Below, in pieces: positions 4,990 through 6,347 of a DNA stretch of 6,347 nt. Below the pieces are notes generated by a model. That model saw only the letters and a program-made list of their open reading frames with translations. It was not told the DNA's origin and searched no databases. The translations under genes were made by a program, and so were the position numbers. Position 1 is the first letter of the stretch. The number at the start of each line of letters is the position of its first letter. Source of the DNA: Gammaproteobacteria bacterium (GTDB lineage Bacteria; Pseudomonadota; Gammaproteobacteria; Porifericomitales; Porifericomitaceae); assembly GCA_028817255.1 (NCBI GenBank), contig JAPPQA010000099.1, positions 1 to 6,347 on the forward strand. The letters run 5' to 3'.

Positions 4990-5898
4990 ATGCGCTGCCT
5001 GCGCCGCATCGCCGAGCTGCGGGAATGCCTGGCCGAATGGCGGCGCCGGGAACTGCGCGTCGCGCTGGTGCCCACCATGGGCAACCTGCACCGCGGCCAC
5101 CTGGCCCTGCTGCGGCGGGCGCGGCGAGAGGCGGAGCGCGCGCTGGCCACGATCTTCGTCAACCCCATCCAATTCGGCCCCGGCGAGGACTACGCCGAAT
5201 ACCCGCGCACCCCGGAGCGGGACCTGGAGCTGCTGCGCGAGCACGGCGCGGATGCAGTCTTCCTGCCGCAAACGGAAGAACTGTTCCCCCACGGCACGGA
5301 AGGGCACACGCAGGTCCGGGCGCCGGAACTGGACGGCATCCTGTGCGGCGCCTCGCGCCCGGGGCACTTCGCCGGCGTCGCCACCATCGTCGCCAAACTG
5401 TTCGGCCTGACGCGCCCGGACGTGGCCGTCTTCGGCCTCAAGGACTACCAGCAGCTTCTGGTCATCCGGCGCATGGCCGCCGACCTGGCGCTGGGTGCGC
5501 GCATCGTCGCCGAGCCCACCGCGCGCGAGGCGGACGGGCTGGCCTTAAGTTCGCGCAACGCCTACCTCTCGCCGCCGGAACGCGCCGCCGCCCCGGCGCT
5601 GTACCGGACGCTGGAGCGGCTCGCCGGGCGCGTCCGCGACGGCGCGCGGGGGCTGCAAGCGCTGGAAGAGCGGGCCCGCGAGGAGCTCGCCGCCGCCGGC
5701 TTCCGCCCCGAATACGTCAGCGTCCGCGACGCCCGCACCCTGGCGCCGCCCGCCGACCCCGCGCCCGCGCGGGGGCCTCAGCGTCTGGTCGCGCTGGCCG
5801 CCGCCCGCCTGGGCAAGGCGCGCCTGATAGACTGCCTCCCCTTCGAGCGCCAGGGCGCCCCGCCGGACGGCAGCCCCGGACAGCAGCCAGTAAAATAG
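4990..5898 (+). CDS. panC: Pantothenate synthetase (pantoate--beta-alanine ligase)
   Basis: Joins pantoate and beta-alanine with ATP, by way of pantoyl adenylate, to give pantothenate. The 302-residue protein carries the nucleotidyltransferase signature PTMGNLHRGH (28-37) with His34 and His37. VNPIQFGPGEDY includes Gln61, GLKDYQQL includes Lys151 and Gln155, and LSSRNAYL (186-193) supplies Ser188 and Arg189. His34, His37, Gln61 and Gln155 sit at the Escherichia coli numbers. An in-frame ATG at 4960 would add ten residues. I chose 4990 because MRCLRRIAELRECLAEW lines up with usual PanC N-termini; neither start has a ribosome site. Position 150 is Leu where Glu or Gln is common in GxKDYQQ. The C-terminus runs about 20 residues past the usual end with a Gly/Pro-rich tail. 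It completes the pathway begun by panB; the reductase PanE is not in view. Confidence 0.95.
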   Translation: MRCLRRIAELRECLAEWRRRELRVALVPTMGNLHRGHLALLRRARREAERALATIFVNPIQFGPGEDYAEYPRTPERDLELLREHGADAVFLPQTEELFPHGTEGHTQVRAPELDGILCGASRPGHFAGVATIVAKLFGLTRPDVAVFGLKDYQQLLVIRRMAADLALGARIVAEPTAREADGLALSSRNAYLSPPERAAAPALYRTLERLAGRVRDGARGLQALEERAREELAAAGFRPEYVSVRDARTLAPPADPAPARGPQRLVALAAARLGKARLIDCLPFERQGAPPDGSPGQQPVK

Positions 5899-5963
5899 CC
5901 AATCGAATGAAAGGCCGCATCCGCATCCGCCGCCCGTCCGCACCCCGGCCAAACCCGCAAACC

Positions 5964-6347
5964 ATGCCGAAGACGCGCCCCCTCTTTCCCCTGCTCGCTG
6001 TGGCGCTGGCCCTAAGCTGGGCCGCGACACGGGCCGCGCCCGTTGCGGCTGCCGACGGCCTGAGCGTCTTGCCCGGCGCGACGCTGGTCCGGGGCCATCC
6101 CGCCAACGACGGCGACAGCTTCTACGTCAAGGCGAACGGCAGAGAACTGCACCTGCGGCTCTACTACGTGGACTGCCCGGAGACCCGCCCCGGCCGCCCG
6201 GCGCGGCGCATGATTAAAAGGATGTGGTACCAAGCCCGGTACTTCGGCCTGCAAGACCCCGGGACCGTCATGCGCTTCGGCAACGAGGCCAAGCGCTACA
6301 CGGAGCGCGCCCTGGCCGAACCCTTCACCGTCTATACCGAGTACGAG
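5964..6347 (+). CDS. Exported thermonuclease-like (SNase-fold) protein, 3' end missing
   Basis: The frame is open to the window edge, giving 128 residues. An N-terminal signal peptide is likely: basic MPKTR, a hydrophobic LFPLLAVALALSW, then Ala-rich sites, with cleavage plausible near residues 25-31. The mature part matches the staphylococcal nuclease (OB) fold: ANDGDSFYV with Asp49 and Asp51, LRLYYVDCPET with Arg65, Asp70 and Glu73, then QARYFG and FGNEAKRYTERAL. These correspond to the calcium ligands, first catalytic arginine and glutamate of the nuclease. The second catalytic arginine would lie beyond the window. A function in nucleic-acid cleavage in the periplasm or outside the cell is inferred. 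An in-frame ATG at 5907 would give a 19-residue longer, Arg-rich N-terminus; 5964 is preferred because it gives a normal signal peptide. Neither has a clear Shine-Dalgarno site. It follows panC by 65 bases; TAAAAT at 5891-5896 could be a -10 box but lacks a -35. Confidence 0.75.
   Translation, partial: MPKTRPLFPLLAVALALSWAATRAAPVAAADGLSVLPGATLVRGHPANDGDSFYVKANGRELHLRLYYVDCPETRPGRPARRMIKRMWYQARYFGLQDPGTVMRFGNEAKRYTERALAEPFTVYTEYE

Noticed and set aside
3987..5168. A 393-codon minus-strand open frame across panB and panC
   Set aside because: It is antisense to two genes with intact active sites; the translation is compositionally biased and matches nothing I recognise.
78..6347. An undescribed defence or secondary-metabolism system
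   Set aside because: The genes are recognisable housekeeping enzymes in a known type of arrangement. The nucleotidase, kinase and nuclease do not form a defence-like operon: the nucleotidase faces away and the nuclease is predicted to be exported.

Overview
The window is GC-rich proteobacterial chromosome. The gene order pcnB, folK, a deoxynucleoside kinase, panB, panC, next to a 5'-nucleotidase and a tRNA-Glu, fits Gammaproteobacteria. The strong G/C preference at third codon positions would suit a Chromatiales or Ectothiorhodospira-like lineage, but I cannot name a genus. There is no transposase, phage gene, CRISPR array or other mobile island.

Layout. Positions 1-77 are a short intergenic tail with two small hairpins. 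A cytosolic-type 5'-nucleotidase (HAD fold) runs leftwards at 78-1118. Its two termini are encoded by two related, oppositely oriented hairpin repeats. A tRNA-Glu with anticodon CTC and an encoded CCA end (1260-1335) is also on the minus strand. A divergent control region (1336-1475) separates it from a tightly packed plus-strand cluster: pcnB (poly(A) polymerase), folK (folate synthesis), a deoxynucleoside kinase, panB and panC (pantothenate synthesis). The first four genes overlap one another by 4, 4 and 13 bases. A 178-base C-rich, G-poor spacer with a 21-base direct repeat separates panB from panC. After panC, at 5964, begins an exported nuclease-like protein (SNase fold), cut off by the window end.

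How the genes relate. FolK makes a folate precursor, and PanB uses 5,10-methylene-tetrahydrofolate to form ketopantoate, which is reduced to pantoate. PanC joins pantoate to beta-alanine to give pantothenate, the precursor of coenzyme A. The deoxynucleoside kinase phosphorylates salvaged deoxynucleosides, the reverse of what the 5'-nucleotidase does to nucleoside monophosphates. PcnB tags RNA 3' ends for decay. The cluster therefore mixes cofactor synthesis, nucleotide salvage and RNA turnover. It is an ordinary housekeeping arrangement for gammaproteobacteria.

I looked for a new multi-gene system and did not find one. The most unusual signals are the inverted repeat pair absorbed into the ends of the 5'-nucleotidase and the C-rich repeat-bearing panB-panC spacer. 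All functional calls come from reading motifs; no database search was possible.
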